DNA of 64,000 nucleotides from 62-47 sp044463945 (GTDB lineage Bacteria > Pseudomonadota > Alphaproteobacteria > Rhizobiales > Xanthobacteraceae), in the NCBI GenBank assembly GCA_044463945.1, contig JBIQLW010000005.1:86395-150394 (forward strand), given 5' to 3'. A program made the position numbers and the translations under genes. Below the pieces are notes generated by a model that worked only from the letters and a program-made list of their open reading frames with translations, did not search any database and was not told the DNA's origin. Shown here piece after piece: positions 28,843 to 37,354 of this stretch (positions are counted from its first letter, which is position 1; each line of letters starts with the position of its first letter).

Positions 28843-29802
28843 TCAGTTTTTCGCCGTCGCTCGCAATGCACGGACCCCCAGGCCGGTCTGCTTTCGCATC
28901 AGTCGGCGGAGTGTCGAGGCATCCGCATATCCTACCCGTCGTGCGATCGCGTCGAATGGCAGTTGGGTCGTCTCGATTAGTTCCACTGCCCGCTCCACGC
29001 GCAGGCTTTGCAGGAACTGGACGGGTGTGAGGCCCGTCACCTTCTCGATACGACGCGCGAAGGTGCGCGGACCCAGCCCGGCTGCCTCGGCCATGTCATC
29101 GACGCTGAACGATTCACCCAGATGCTTGCTCGCCCAGCGCTCCGCGCGCGAAACGTAAGCATCGGCAGCGGTGAGATAACCGAGCGCCATGTAGCGGGCT
29201 TGAGAGCGTCGCTGGTCGAGCAGCAGGAGGCGCGCGCACGCTTCGGCCAGCCTTGATCCCGCGAAGCGGCTGACCAGGGCGAGACAGAGGTCGAGTTGTG
29301 CCAAGGCCGCGCCGGCCGTCATGAACGATCCATCTCTGACGACCAACGCGTCGGCGTCGAGCGCAACGTCAGGGTAGAGTTGCCGGAACAGAGGGGCCAG
29401 CCACCATGTGGTGGTCGCCCGCCTGCCATCGAGAATGCCGGCCGATGCCAGCAGAAAAACCCCCGAGCAGGCAGCGGCAATCGCTACTCGCTTTTGTGCC
29501 GCCGAAACCAGCATCCGGTGCGCGATCTTCGCATCTCTCTTTGAAAGGCGTTCGGAAATCTCCTCCGCGCTGTTCAACCCGAGCCCTGGCACCAGCAGAA
29601 TGTCCGCCGGGCCAACCGCATTTTTTCCGCCGACGAATGAGCGCGCCTGCCGGGCACCGGAGCCGGTCGCGCGGAGGGCGAAGGGAGGAGGGCGGCGATT
29701 GATCTCACGCAGCCGGTTGGCTGTCGCGAACAGATCGAACGTCACCGCCACACTGGAGGGAAACGCGCCCTTCAAGACCAGAACCTCGATGATTTTCGCC
29801 AT
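28843..29802 (-). CDS. GlxA-type transcriptional regulator (DJ-1/PfpI domain plus AraC helix-turn-helix)
   Basis: A 319-residue regulator: residues 1-190 form a DJ-1/PfpI (class I glutamine-amidotransferase-like) domain, with the AACSG motif near residue 110 containing the elbow Cys, and the last 100 residues form an AraC helix-turn-helix pair (SVDDMAEAAGLGPRTFARRI... and FDAIARRVGYADASTLRRLM). I chose the ATG at 29802, where similarity to the family begins (MAKIIEVLVL). It is divergent from the dienelactone-hydrolase-like gene (91-bp gap) and probably regulates it. Confidence 0.9.
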   Translation of the reverse strand: MAKIIEVLVLKGAFPSSVAVTFDLFATANRLREINRRPPPFALRATGSGARQARSFVGGKNAVGPADILLVPGLGLNSAEEISERLSKRDAKIAHRMLVSAAQKRVAIAAACSGVFLLASAGILDGRRATTTWWLAPLFRQLYPDVALDADALVVRDGSFMTAGAALAQLDLCLALVSRFAGSRLAEACARLLLLDQRRSQARYMALGYLTAADAYVSRAERWASKHLGESFSVDDMAEAAGLGPRTFARRIEKVTGLTPVQFLQSLRVERAVELIETTQLPFDAIARRVGYADASTLRRLMRKQTGLGVRALRATAKN

Positions 29803-29822
29803 GACAAAAATTGCCCGAAAAA

Positions 29823-29836
29823 TGTCGTTTCTGACA
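29823..29836. promoter_or_regulatory. TGTC-N6-GACA repeat in the GlxA/hydrolase divergent region
   Basis: A short perfect inverted repeat in the middle of the 91-bp gap between the divergent GlxA-type regulator and hydrolase genes. It is a candidate binding site only; four-base arms can occur by chance. Confidence 0.25.
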
Positions 29837-29893
29837 CCTATACTTCGCAAGGTGCGGCGGCAATACTTGAACCGTCAAGACAGGGAACCCGCC

Positions 29894-30715
29894 ATGACGC
29901 GCAGTTTGAACGAGGACGACGACCTGAGCGATTTTGCGTCGCGAACCGTCACGCTGAACGGCCTTGCAAAGGTTGTTCACGTTGGTGGCTCAGGGCCCGC
30001 GGTCATCGTCATGACCGAGATGCCGGGCATCAGTCCTCAGGTGGCCCGTTTCGCGCGCTGGGTGCGGGATGCGGGCTTTACGGTGTACATGCCGTCGCTT
30101 TTCGGGCGCGATGGCGTAGTCCCCAAGGCGGACGAAGGAGCCGAGATCTTTCGACGGACGTGCATGTCGGCGGAGTTTAATGCGTTCAAGCGCAACGCAT
30201 CGAGCCCGGTGACGCAATGGTTGCGGGCGCTGGCGAAAGCAGCTCATGCGGAATGCGGCGGTCCCGGTGTCGGTGCGATCGGCATGTGCTTTACCGGCAA
30301 CTTTGCGCTGACAATGATGCTGGAGCCGGCCGTGCTTGCTCCCGTTCTGGCGCAACCGTCGCTTCCTTTGGAGGATCCGGCAGGGCTTGAGATTTCCCCG
30401 AGCGAACTCGCGCAGGTGCGTGAGCGGATGAAGCGGGAGGATCTCACCGTCCTGGCCTATCGCTTCGCAGGCGACACCGTCTGCCGTGCCGAGCGGTTCG
30501 CGGCCTATCAAGAAGCGCTTGGCGACCGGTTTGTGCCGCGGGTGCTGCCCGACGATGCCGCGAACCGTGACGTGCCTGAGTTTTTCGCCCGCTATGTGCC
30601 GGTGCCTCATAGCGTCGTCACGGTCCACCTCATCGATGAGGCTGGGCAGCCGACCATTGCGGCACGAGACGAGATCCTCGCATTTTTTGCCGGGCGTCTT
30701 TTTCCCGAGTGCTGA
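29894..30715 (+). CDS. Dienelactone hydrolase family protein
   Basis: A 273-residue alpha/beta-hydrolase of the dienelactone hydrolase group. The nucleophile elbow reads GMCFTG (compare GxCxGG in the family), so Cys is the nucleophile. The opening (VVHVGGSGPAVIVMTEMPGISP) and the RFARWVRDAGFTVYMPSLFG segment are typical. I placed the start at the ATG at 29894; the frame is open far upstream through the divergent regulator gene, but only as its antisense. It is a lone gene facing the GlxA-type regulator. Substrate unknown. Confidence 0.85.
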   Translation: MTRSLNEDDDLSDFASRTVTLNGLAKVVHVGGSGPAVIVMTEMPGISPQVARFARWVRDAGFTVYMPSLFGRDGVVPKADEGAEIFRRTCMSAEFNAFKRNASSPVTQWLRALAKAAHAECGGPGVGAIGMCFTGNFALTMMLEPAVLAPVLAQPSLPLEDPAGLEISPSELAQVRERMKREDLTVLAYRFAGDTVCRAERFAAYQEALGDRFVPRVLPDDAANRDVPEFFARYVPVPHSVVTVHLIDEAGQPTIAARDEILAFFAGRLFPEC

Positions 30716-30767
30716 CGACTATTTCCTTCCATCGTTCCCTGTCTTTCATGCCGGTTTTTGAGCCGGC

Positions 30768-30796
30768 TTGAGTTCGTCGAGGAACGGTGTATAAGT
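30768..30796 (+). promoter_or_regulatory. Sigma-70 promoter of the FAD-dehydrogenase operon
   Basis: TTGAGT (30768-30773), a 17-base spacer and TATAAG (30791-30796) form a strong promoter match, giving a transcript start near 30803, about 110 bases upstream of the ATG at 30912. Confidence 0.6.
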
Positions 30797-30819
30797 GTTT
30801 CATAAAAATAGAATATCAT

Positions 30820-30834
30820 TCTGTCAGACAGAAC
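30820..30834. promoter_or_regulatory. 15-bp perfect palindrome just downstream of the promoter (candidate IclR operator)
   Basis: TTCTGTC-A-GACAGAA (7+1+7) lies about 17 bases downstream of the predicted transcript start, a position where a bound repressor would block elongation or open-complex formation. An IclR-type regulator (37355) is encoded at the distal end of the same gene run and is the best candidate. The TTCTG/CAGAA half-sites also occur in the 3706-3725 repeat. Confidence 0.55.
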
Positions 30835-30911
30835 GATTATCGCTGACGGATCATCAGGTGAGGCAAGAGGTTGCGTGCGGCGTCGCGCACGAGCCGGTGG
30901 ATAGGTCAGTC

Positions 30912-32399
30912 ATGCAGGAATCTGATGTTGTGGTTGTTGGTGCCGGCAATGCGGCGCTGTGCGCGGCGCTGGCGGCGCGCGAGCATGGTGTGAGCGTCAC
31001 GGTGCTGGAATGCGCGCCGGAAGGCGAGCATGGCGGCAATTCGACATTCACTGCGGGCGCGATGCGGGTGGCCTATAACGGCGTCGATGATCTCGTTGAA
31101 CTGATGCCGGACCTCACCGAGAGCGAACTCGCCAATACCGATTTCGGCACCTACACCGAGGACCAGTTCTTTGACGACATCGCGCGCGTCACCCAGAACC
31201 GCGCCGATCCCGACATGGCGGAGCTTCTGGTCAAGCGCAGTCATTCGACCATGACGTGGATGCGTGGCAAGGGCGTGCGCTTTGCACCGATCTATGGCCG
31301 GCAGGCGTTCAAGGTCGATGGCAAGTTCAAGTTCTGGGGCGGGCTCACGGTCGAAGCCTGGGGCGGCGGTCCGGGTCTTGTCGAGGCGCTGCACAAGGCG
31401 GCGGCACGCGAAGGCATCGACGTGCTGTACGAGACGCGCGCGCTGTCGCTGATCGCCGATGATGACGGCGTCAAGGGCGTGCGCGTGCGGCAGAAGGGCA
31501 GGACGCGCGACATCTGCGCCAAGGCCGTCGTGCTCGCGAGCGGCGGCTTCCAAGCCAACGCCGAATGGCGCACGCGCTATCTCGGCCCGTCCTGGGATCT
31601 CGCCAAGGTGCGCGGTACCCGCTTCAACACCGGCGCCGGCATCCAGATGGCGCTCGACGTCGGGGCGCGCCCGGCCGGCAACTGGTCCGGCTGTCACGCC
31701 GTCGGTTGGGATCGCAACGCGCCGGAATACGGCGACCTCGCCGTCGGTGACGGCTTCCAGAAGCATTCCTATCCGTTCGGCATCATGGTCAACGCCAATG
31801 GCGAGCGGTTCGTCGATGAAGGCGCCGACTTCCGCAACTACACCTACGCCAAATACGGCCGGGTCATTCTCAACCAGCCCGGCCAGTTCGCCTGGCAGAT
31901 CTTCGACCAGAAAGTGGCGCACCTGTTGCGCGACGAATATCGCATCCGCCAGGTGACCCGGGTGCAGGCCGATACGCTGGAAGACCTCGCCACCAAGCTC
32001 GACGATGTCGATCCGGCAGGCTTCATGCGCACCGTCACCGAATGGAACAAGGCGGTGATGACCGAGGTGCCGTTCAATCCCAACGTCAAGGACGGGCGCG
32101 GCACGCGCGGGCTCGCAGTGCCCAAGAGTAACTGGGCCAATATGCTGGATCAGGGGCCGTTCCTCGCCTTCGCCGTCACCTGCGGCATCACCTTCACCTT
32201 CGGCGGGGTCAAGATCACCACGGACGGCGAGGTGGTCAGCCTCGACGATGCGTCGATCCCGAATCTCTATGCGGCCGGCGAGATGGTCGGCGGCCTGTTC
32301 TACTTCAACTATCCCGGCGGCACCGGCCTGATGGCGGGCGCGGTGTTCGGCAAGATCGCCGGCCATTCGGCCGGCGCCCGGGCGAAGGAGCAGGGCTGA
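30912..32399 (+). CDS. FAD-dependent dehydrogenase, tricarballylate dehydrogenase (TcuA)-like
   Basis: A 495-residue protein of the FAD_binding_2 / fumarate reductase flavoprotein class. It has the Rossmann motif GAGNAA (10-15), a GGNSTFTAGAMR stretch (flavin-binding loop) and a C-terminal YAAGEMVGGLFYFNYPGGTGL. The N-terminus and central GRQAF region resemble TcuA, which oxidises tricarballylate to cis-aconitate; the same family includes other acid desaturases, so the substrate is not certain. I chose the ATG at 30912 at the start of the conserved Rossmann strand; the frame is open back to 30795. Its stop overlaps the ATG of the broken aldehyde dehydrogenase gene. Confidence 0.85.
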   Translation: MQESDVVVVGAGNAALCAALAAREHGVSVTVLECAPEGEHGGNSTFTAGAMRVAYNGVDDLVELMPDLTESELANTDFGTYTEDQFFDDIARVTQNRADPDMAELLVKRSHSTMTWMRGKGVRFAPIYGRQAFKVDGKFKFWGGLTVEAWGGGPGLVEALHKAAAREGIDVLYETRALSLIADDDGVKGVRVRQKGRTRDICAKAVVLASGGFQANAEWRTRYLGPSWDLAKVRGTRFNTGAGIQMALDVGARPAGNWSGCHAVGWDRNAPEYGDLAVGDGFQKHSYPFGIMVNANGERFVDEGADFRNYTYAKYGRVILNQPGQFAWQIFDQKVAHLLRDEYRIRQVTRVQADTLEDLATKLDDVDPAGFMRTVTEWNKAVMTEVPFNPNVKDGRGTRGLAVPKSNWANMLDQGPFLAFAVTCGITFTFGGVKITTDGEVVSLDDASIPNLYAAGEMVGGLFYFNYPGGTGLMAGAVFGKIAGHSAGARAKEQG

Positions 32400-33857
32400 T
32401 GGGCGTGCAGCCGTTCCTTGTCGGCGACGAGTGGATCACCGGCGGCGGCGCGCCGTTGACCTCGATCAACCCGGCCAATGGCAAGGTCAATTGCGAGATC
32501 GGCACGGCGACCGCCGCCGATGTCGATCATGCGGTGGCGACCGCCGAGGCGGCACAGCGCAAACCGGCGTGGCGCAACATGAAGCCCCACGAACGCGCGC
32601 GCCTACTCAGCAAAATCGCGCAGGGCATCGATGACAACGCCGACGGCCTTGCGCAAAAGCAGATGCGCGAGAACGGCAAGGTGATCGCGGAATGCCGCGC
32701 GCAGGTGGCGAGCGCCGCCGCCACCTTCCGTTATTACGCAGCGGTGTGCGAGACGGCGGAATCGGCGGTGACGCCGTCGCGCGGCGACTACCTGTCGATG
32801 ACGGTATATGAGCCGATGGGCGTGGTGGCGGCGATCACGCCGTGGAATTCGCCGCTCACCATGGAGGCGCAGAAGCTCGCGCCGGCGATCTCCGCCGGCA
32901 ACGCCGTGGTGCTGAAGCCGTCGGAGGTGACGTCCTCGCCGGCGCTCGATCTCGGCCGCATCTGTCTCGAAGCCGGCCTCCCGCCGGGCATCGTCAACGT
33001 CATCACCGGCACCGGGCGCGACGTCGGCGTGCCGCTGGTGAAGCATCCCGGCGTGCGCATGGTGTCGTTCACCGGCGGCACCATGACCGGCCGCGCCATC
33101 GCCGGCATCGCCGCCGAGCGGCTGATCCCGGTGGCGCTCGAACTCGGCGGCAAGTCGCCGCACATCGTGTTCGCCGATGCCGATCTCGACCGGGCGGTGG
33201 CGCAGATCATCGGCGGCATCTTCATCTCCGGCGGGCAATCCTGCGTCGCCGGATCGCGCCTGTTCGTCCAGCGCAATATTCACGATGCCTTCCTGAAAAG
33301 CTGATCGAGAAGGCAGGGCGCTGCGCGTCGATCTGCCCGACGCCGCCGGCGCGCAGATCGGGCCGATGGCCTCGTTCGCTCACCGCGACCGCGTCGAGGC
33401 GCTGGTGGCGCAAGGACGCGCGGAGAACGGCGAGGTGATCCTCGGCGGTGCGCGGCCGTCGGATGCGCGGCTGAAGGACGGCGCATTCTATTCGCCCACC
33501 ATTTTCACTGGCCTCGACATGACGGCGACCATCTGCCGCGAGGAAATCTTCGGCCCGGTGCTGTGCGCGCTGCCGTTCGACGACGAGGACGATCTGATCG
33601 CGCAGGCCAATGACACGGTCTATGGCCTCGCCGCCGGCATCTGGACGGCGGATTACAACAAGGCGTGGCGGGTCGCCCGTGCCATCGATGCCGGCACGGT
33701 GTGGATCAATACCTACAAGCAGCTCAGCATCGCGACGCCGTTCGGCGGCTTCAAGAGCAGCGGCATCGGCCGCGAGAAGGGCATCGGCGGGATGCGGCTC
33801 TATCAGCAGCTCAAGAGCCTCTACTGGAATCTCGAAGCCCACACCGCAAACGCATAA
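32399..33857 (+). pseudogene. Aldehyde dehydrogenase, frameshifted
   Basis: The gene begins at an ATG overlapping the previous stop and reads as a standard NAD(P)-dependent aldehyde dehydrogenase (PWNSPLTM, LELGGKSPH with the catalytic Glu, GGQSCVAGSR with the catalytic Cys near 282) but stops after DAFLKS at 33304. The family sequence resumes in another frame, first LIEKAG (33301 on) and then ALRVDLPDAAGAQIGPM from about 33318, and continues normally to 33857 with PFGGFKSSGIGREKG. Two single-base deletions about 20 bp apart, one in CTG(G)AAAAG and one in GGC(C)AGG, explain this. Neither fragment alone would be an active enzyme. Either a recent pseudogene or two sequencing errors. Confidence 0.85.
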
Positions 33858-33872
33858 CGGGGGGAGGACGCC

Positions 33873-34316
33873 ATGAGTGTATCCGCCGAACAGGACAGCA
33901 AGGCGCCGCCGGTGACATTCACCGACGCTGCCGTGATCGATGCTTTTCGCCGCATACCGGAGCTCCTGTCGCGCGACGCGGCGCTGATTGCGCGCGGTCG
34001 TTTTCTTGACCTGGATTGCCTGCTGGGGCCGACGGCCCAGCCGTTCCATGTCACGATCCGGGCCGGTGCGATTGTCGATATGACGCTGGCGCCGGTGCTG
34101 ATGCGCTCGTGGCGTTTCTCTTACGTGGCCTTGCCGGGTGCGCTTGCCGCCTACTGGCAGCCGATGCCGCCAGCGGGCTGGCACGATCTGCTGTCGTTGA
34201 CCAAGCGCGGCGCGGCAACGCTCGCGGGCGACCTGCATCCGTTCATTGCGCATCTGCAATACTTCAAGGACGTTCTGGCGCTGCCGCGCAAGGATGGTTT
34301 CGGAGGCGCGGCATGA
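33873..34316 (+). CDS. Hypothetical protein, possibly SCP2-like lipid-binding
   Basis: A 147-residue protein with a good GGGGGGAGGA site before its ATG, 15 bp after the aldehyde dehydrogenase stop and overlapping the next gene's ATG, so it is a genuine operon member. I do not recognise the family with certainty. The pattern FHVTIRAGAIVDMTLAPVLM followed by WRFSYVALPGALAAYWQ and a C-terminal LAGDLHPFIAHLQYFKDVLAL loosely recalls small SCP2-type sterol/acyl-carrier domains. No signal peptide or membrane segment is seen. A role in presenting a hydrophobic intermediate to the hydrolase that follows is only a guess. Confidence 0.7.
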   Translation: MSVSAEQDSKAPPVTFTDAAVIDAFRRIPELLSRDAALIARGRFLDLDCLLGPTAQPFHVTIRAGAIVDMTLAPVLMRSWRFSYVALPGALAAYWQPMPPAGWHDLLSLTKRGAATLAGDLHPFIAHLQYFKDVLALPRKDGFGGAA

Positions 34317-35191
34317 CCGCTTTCATCGAGCCGATCACCGGACGCTATCTCCATGTCGATATCGACGGCGAGATCAACCGCATCTATTTCGAGGAGAACG
34401 GCAGCGGCATTCCGCTGGTGTGTCTGCACACCGCCGGCTCCGATGCCCGACAGTGGCGGCATCTGCTGGTGGACGAGGAATTCACCCAGCATTTTCGTGT
34501 CATCGCCTTCGACATGCCATGGCACGGCAAGTCGAATCCGCCAGACAGCGGATACGGCACCGAATACAGGCTCACCACGGCGAGCTACACCGCGACCATC
34601 CGTGCTTTCTGTAAAGCGCTCGATCTCGACAAGCCGGTCGTGATGGGCTGCTCGATCGGCGGCCGTATCGTGCTCAACCTTGCCATCGATCACGCCAGGG
34701 AGTTTCGCGCGCTGATCGGTCTGGAGGCGGCCGACTTCCAGCAGCCATGGTACGACACCGCGTGGCTGAACCGGCCCGACGTGCACGGCGGCGAGGTCTG
34801 CGCCGCGCTGGTGTCGGGGCTGATCGCGCCACAGGGGCCGGACGCCGCCCGCAACGAGACCTTGTGGGGCTACAAGCAGGGCGGTCCCGGCATCTTCAAG
34901 GGCGATCTCTATTTCTACCGCGTCGATGGCGACCTGCGTGGCCGCGTCGGGACAATCGATGTGCGCGAGTGTCCGCTCTATCTGCTCACCGGCGAATACG
35001 ATTTCTCATGCACCCCGGAAGACACGCTGCGCACGGCGGCGAGCATCAAGGGCGCTGAAGCGACGGTGATGGAAGCGCTCGGGCATTTCCCAATGAGCGA
35101 GAACCCCGGGCAATTTCGCCGTTATATCGCGCCGGTTCTTAACGACATTCTCAGCAAGCAAAGTCTTAACAAGGAGGAGGCGACAGGATGA
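34313..35191 (+). CDS. Alpha/beta hydrolase
   Basis: A 292-residue alpha/beta-hydrolase. The oxyanion strand PLVCLHTAGSDARQW is followed by FDMPWHGKSNPP and the nucleophile elbow GCSIGG (Ser), a later acidic residue in LLTGEYDFSCTP and the catalytic His in EALGHFPMSENP, so the triad appears complete. Its ATG overlaps the stop of the unknown 147-residue protein and its stop overlaps the next ATG. It probably hydrolyses a C-C bond, ester or lactone made by the dehydrogenases of this operon. Confidence 0.9.
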   Translation: MTAFIEPITGRYLHVDIDGEINRIYFEENGSGIPLVCLHTAGSDARQWRHLLVDEEFTQHFRVIAFDMPWHGKSNPPDSGYGTEYRLTTASYTATIRAFCKALDLDKPVVMGCSIGGRIVLNLAIDHAREFRALIGLEAADFQQPWYDTAWLNRPDVHGGEVCAALVSGLIAPQGPDAARNETLWGYKQGGPGIFKGDLYFYRVDGDLRGRVGTIDVRECPLYLLTGEYDFSCTPEDTLRTAASIKGAEATVMEALGHFPMSENPGQFRRYIAPVLNDILSKQSLNKEEATG

Positions 35192-36390
35192 AACGAGGAT
35201 TTATTGCAGTCATATCATTGCTGATGATGCAGACGGCGGCCGCAACCGCGGCCGATAACGTCATCAAGATCGGCGTGCTCAACGATCAGTCGGGCGTATT
35301 TGCCGATAACGGCGGGCGCGGCTCGGTAGCGGCGGCAAGGCTCGCCGCCGAAGATTTCGGCAACGAGATTCTCGGCAAGAAGATCGAAGTCATTTCTGCC
35401 GATCATCAAAACAAGCCGGACATCGCGGCCGCGACCGCGCGCAAATGGTTCGACAACGAAGGCGTGGACATGATCGCCGATGGCGCGGCGTCCTCGGCCG
35501 GCTTCGCGATCCTGGAGGTTGCCCGACAGAAGAACCGGATTTTCGTCGTCAGCGGTCCGGGGTCGTCGGACTTCACCGGCAAAGCCTGCGCGCCGACCAG
35601 TTTCCACTTCAACTACGATACCTATGCGCTGTCGAAGATGACCAGCGATGCCGTTACCCGCGCGGGCGGCAATACGTGGTTCTTCATCACAGCTGACTAC
35701 GCCTTCGGTCATGCGCTGCAACGCGACGCAACCAAGTTCATCGAGGCCGCGGGCGGCAAAGTGATCGGTTCGGCGCTGCATCCGCTCGGCACTGCGGACT
35801 TCGCATCGTTCCTGCTACAGGCCCAGAACTCCAAGGCGAGGGTCGTGGGGCTGGCCACGTCCGGCGCGGACGTGCAGACCGCGATCAAGCAGGCCGGCGA
35901 GTTCGGTATCGTGGAGCGCGGCCAGAGCCTGGCCGGACTTCTTGTGTTCATTACCGATGTCCACTCGCTGGGCCTTAAGGCGACGCAGGGCTTGCAGATA
36001 ACGACATCGTTCTACTGGGACCTGAATGACGCAACGCGCGCCTGGTCCAAGCGGTATGCCGCGCTGATGGATGGCAAAGTTGCCAGCATGGTCCAGGCAG
36101 GCGTCTATAGCGGCGTACATCATTATCTTGCGGCAGTGAAGGCGGCGGGCACCACCGATCCAACGGTCGTCGCGGCCAAGATGCACGAGATGAAGGTCAA
36201 CGATATGTACAACAAGGACGTGACGATCCGTCCGGACGGGCGCGTGCTGCATACCATGCACCTCGTTCAGGTGAAGAAACCGGAGGAGTCGAAGTATAAG
36301 TTCGACTATTACAAGGTGCTGAAGTCGCAGCCGGGCGAGCAGGTGTTCCGTCCGCTGGCCGAGGGCAACTGCCCTCTGGTCAAACCTTAA
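35188..36390 (+). CDS. Periplasmic substrate-binding protein, Liv/HAAT family (no adjacent permease)
   Basis: A 400-residue binding protein with a Sec signal peptide (MKRGFIAVISLLMMQTAAATA) and mature start ADNVIKIGVLNDQSGVF. It is in the same subfamily as 12648 and 48879 (SADHQNKPD strand, single C-terminal Cys in AEGNCPLVKP). AGGAGGAGG lies before the ATG, which overlaps the hydrolase stop. It is the receptor for the substrate of this operon but has no permease of its own; the complete Liv set at 38303-42859 begins 1.9 kb downstream and is a candidate partner. Confidence 0.92.
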   Translation: MKRGFIAVISLLMMQTAAATAADNVIKIGVLNDQSGVFADNGGRGSVAAARLAAEDFGNEILGKKIEVISADHQNKPDIAAATARKWFDNEGVDMIADGAASSAGFAILEVARQKNRIFVVSGPGSSDFTGKACAPTSFHFNYDTYALSKMTSDAVTRAGGNTWFFITADYAFGHALQRDATKFIEAAGGKVIGSALHPLGTADFASFLLQAQNSKARVVGLATSGADVQTAIKQAGEFGIVERGQSLAGLLVFITDVHSLGLKATQGLQITTSFYWDLNDATRAWSKRYAALMDGKVASMVQAGVYSGVHHYLAAVKAAGTTDPTVVAAKMHEMKVNDMYNKDVTIRPDGRVLHTMHLVQVKKPEESKYKFDYYKVLKSQPGEQVFRPLAEGNCPLVKP

Positions 36391-36401
36391 GGCCCTGCGT
36401 C

Positions 36402-36430
36402 GCGTGGGCGGACCAGACGTCCGCCCGCGC
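36402..36430. other. Intercistronic hairpin
   Basis: GGGCGGAC (36406-36413) and GTCCGCCC (36419-36426) form a perfect 8-bp stem with a 5-base loop, extended by GCG/CGC outside. There is no T-run, so it may separate or stabilise the mRNA halves between the binding-protein and dehydrogenase genes rather than terminate. Confidence 0.4.
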
Positions 36431-36455
36431 CATTCTGCTTCGGGAGGAAGACGCC

Positions 36456-37352
36456 ATGTCGGATGCTATCGGATTTGTCGGTCTTGGCGTCATGGGCGAA
36501 CCGATCTGTCGCAATCTTGTGCGTAAGAGCGGACGACAGGTCGTCGCCTTCGATCTCGCGCCGGAACCATTGCAGCGCATCGCCGCGGACGGCGCCACGA
36601 CCGGCGCGTCGGTGGCCGATGTCGTCAAGGCCAGCGCGGTGATTTTTCTCTGCCTGCCGAGCGCCAGCCATGTCCGGACCGTGGTCGAAGGCGAGGCCGG
36701 CATTTTGAGTGCGATCGGGCGCGGGCAGATCGTGGTGGATCTCGGCACCTCGGCCGTCGATGTGACGCGTGACTTCGCGCGGCGGCTGGCGGAAAAGGGA
36801 GCGGTCTGGATCGATGCGCCGATCGCCCGCACCCGCCAGGCCGCGCAGGACGGCACGTTGAGCGTGATGGTCGGCGCCACGCCCGAGCAATATGCACGGG
36901 TCGAGCCGCTGATCCGCTATTTCGCGACCGATGTGACGTTGTGCGGCGACACCGGCGCGGGGCAGGTGACGAAGATCCTCAATAACATGGTGCTGTTCGA
37001 GACCGTCAACGCGCTGGCGGAAGCGGTGGCGATCGCCAAACGCTGTGGCGTCGAACCGAAACGGCTGCTGGAGACCCTGTCCAAGGGGTCGGCGGACAGC
37101 TTTGCTCTGCGTAACCATGGCATGAAGGCAATTGTGCCGGGCGTTTTTCCGCTGCGGGCGTTCTCGACCGAATACGCGCTGAAGGACCTCACCTACGCGC
37201 TGGATCTCGCAAAGCATGTCGGCGTTGATCCGCGCGGCGCGGCGCTGGTGGGCACGGTCTTTCGCGAGGCTATCGACAGCGGTATGGGTGGTGCGTATTT
37301 TCCGGTGATCGCCAAACTGATCGATCCGTCAGACCCGCCCAGCAAGGAGTAG
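36456..37352 (+). CDS. Beta-hydroxyacid dehydrogenase (3-hydroxyisobutyrate dehydrogenase family)
   Basis: A 298-residue NAD(P)-dependent dehydrogenase with the N-terminal FVGLGVMGEP cofactor motif and the catalytic-Lys segment GAGQVTKILNN. The substrate-binding motif, DAPVSGG in most members, reads DAPIARTRQAAQDGTL here, closer to the GRT-type variant I recall for sulfolactaldehyde reductase (YihU). It should oxidise a beta-hydroxyacid or reduce the semialdehyde. GGGAGGA precedes the ATG. It is followed by the IclR gene after two bases. Confidence 0.88.
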   Translation: MSDAIGFVGLGVMGEPICRNLVRKSGRQVVAFDLAPEPLQRIAADGATTGASVADVVKASAVIFLCLPSASHVRTVVEGEAGILSAIGRGQIVVDLGTSAVDVTRDFARRLAEKGAVWIDAPIARTRQAAQDGTLSVMVGATPEQYARVEPLIRYFATDVTLCGDTGAGQVTKILNNMVLFETVNALAEAVAIAKRCGVEPKRLLETLSKGSADSFALRNHGMKAIVPGVFPLRAFSTEYALKDLTYALDLAKHVGVDPRGAALVGTVFREAIDSGMGGAYFPVIAKLIDPSDPPSKE

Positions 37353-37354
37353 AA

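Noticed and set aside
32842..33438. Third-frame open reading frame across the aldehyde dehydrogenase break
   Set aside because: Only a short piece (LIEKAG) of it matches the family; it bridges the two single-base shifts and is not an independent gene.
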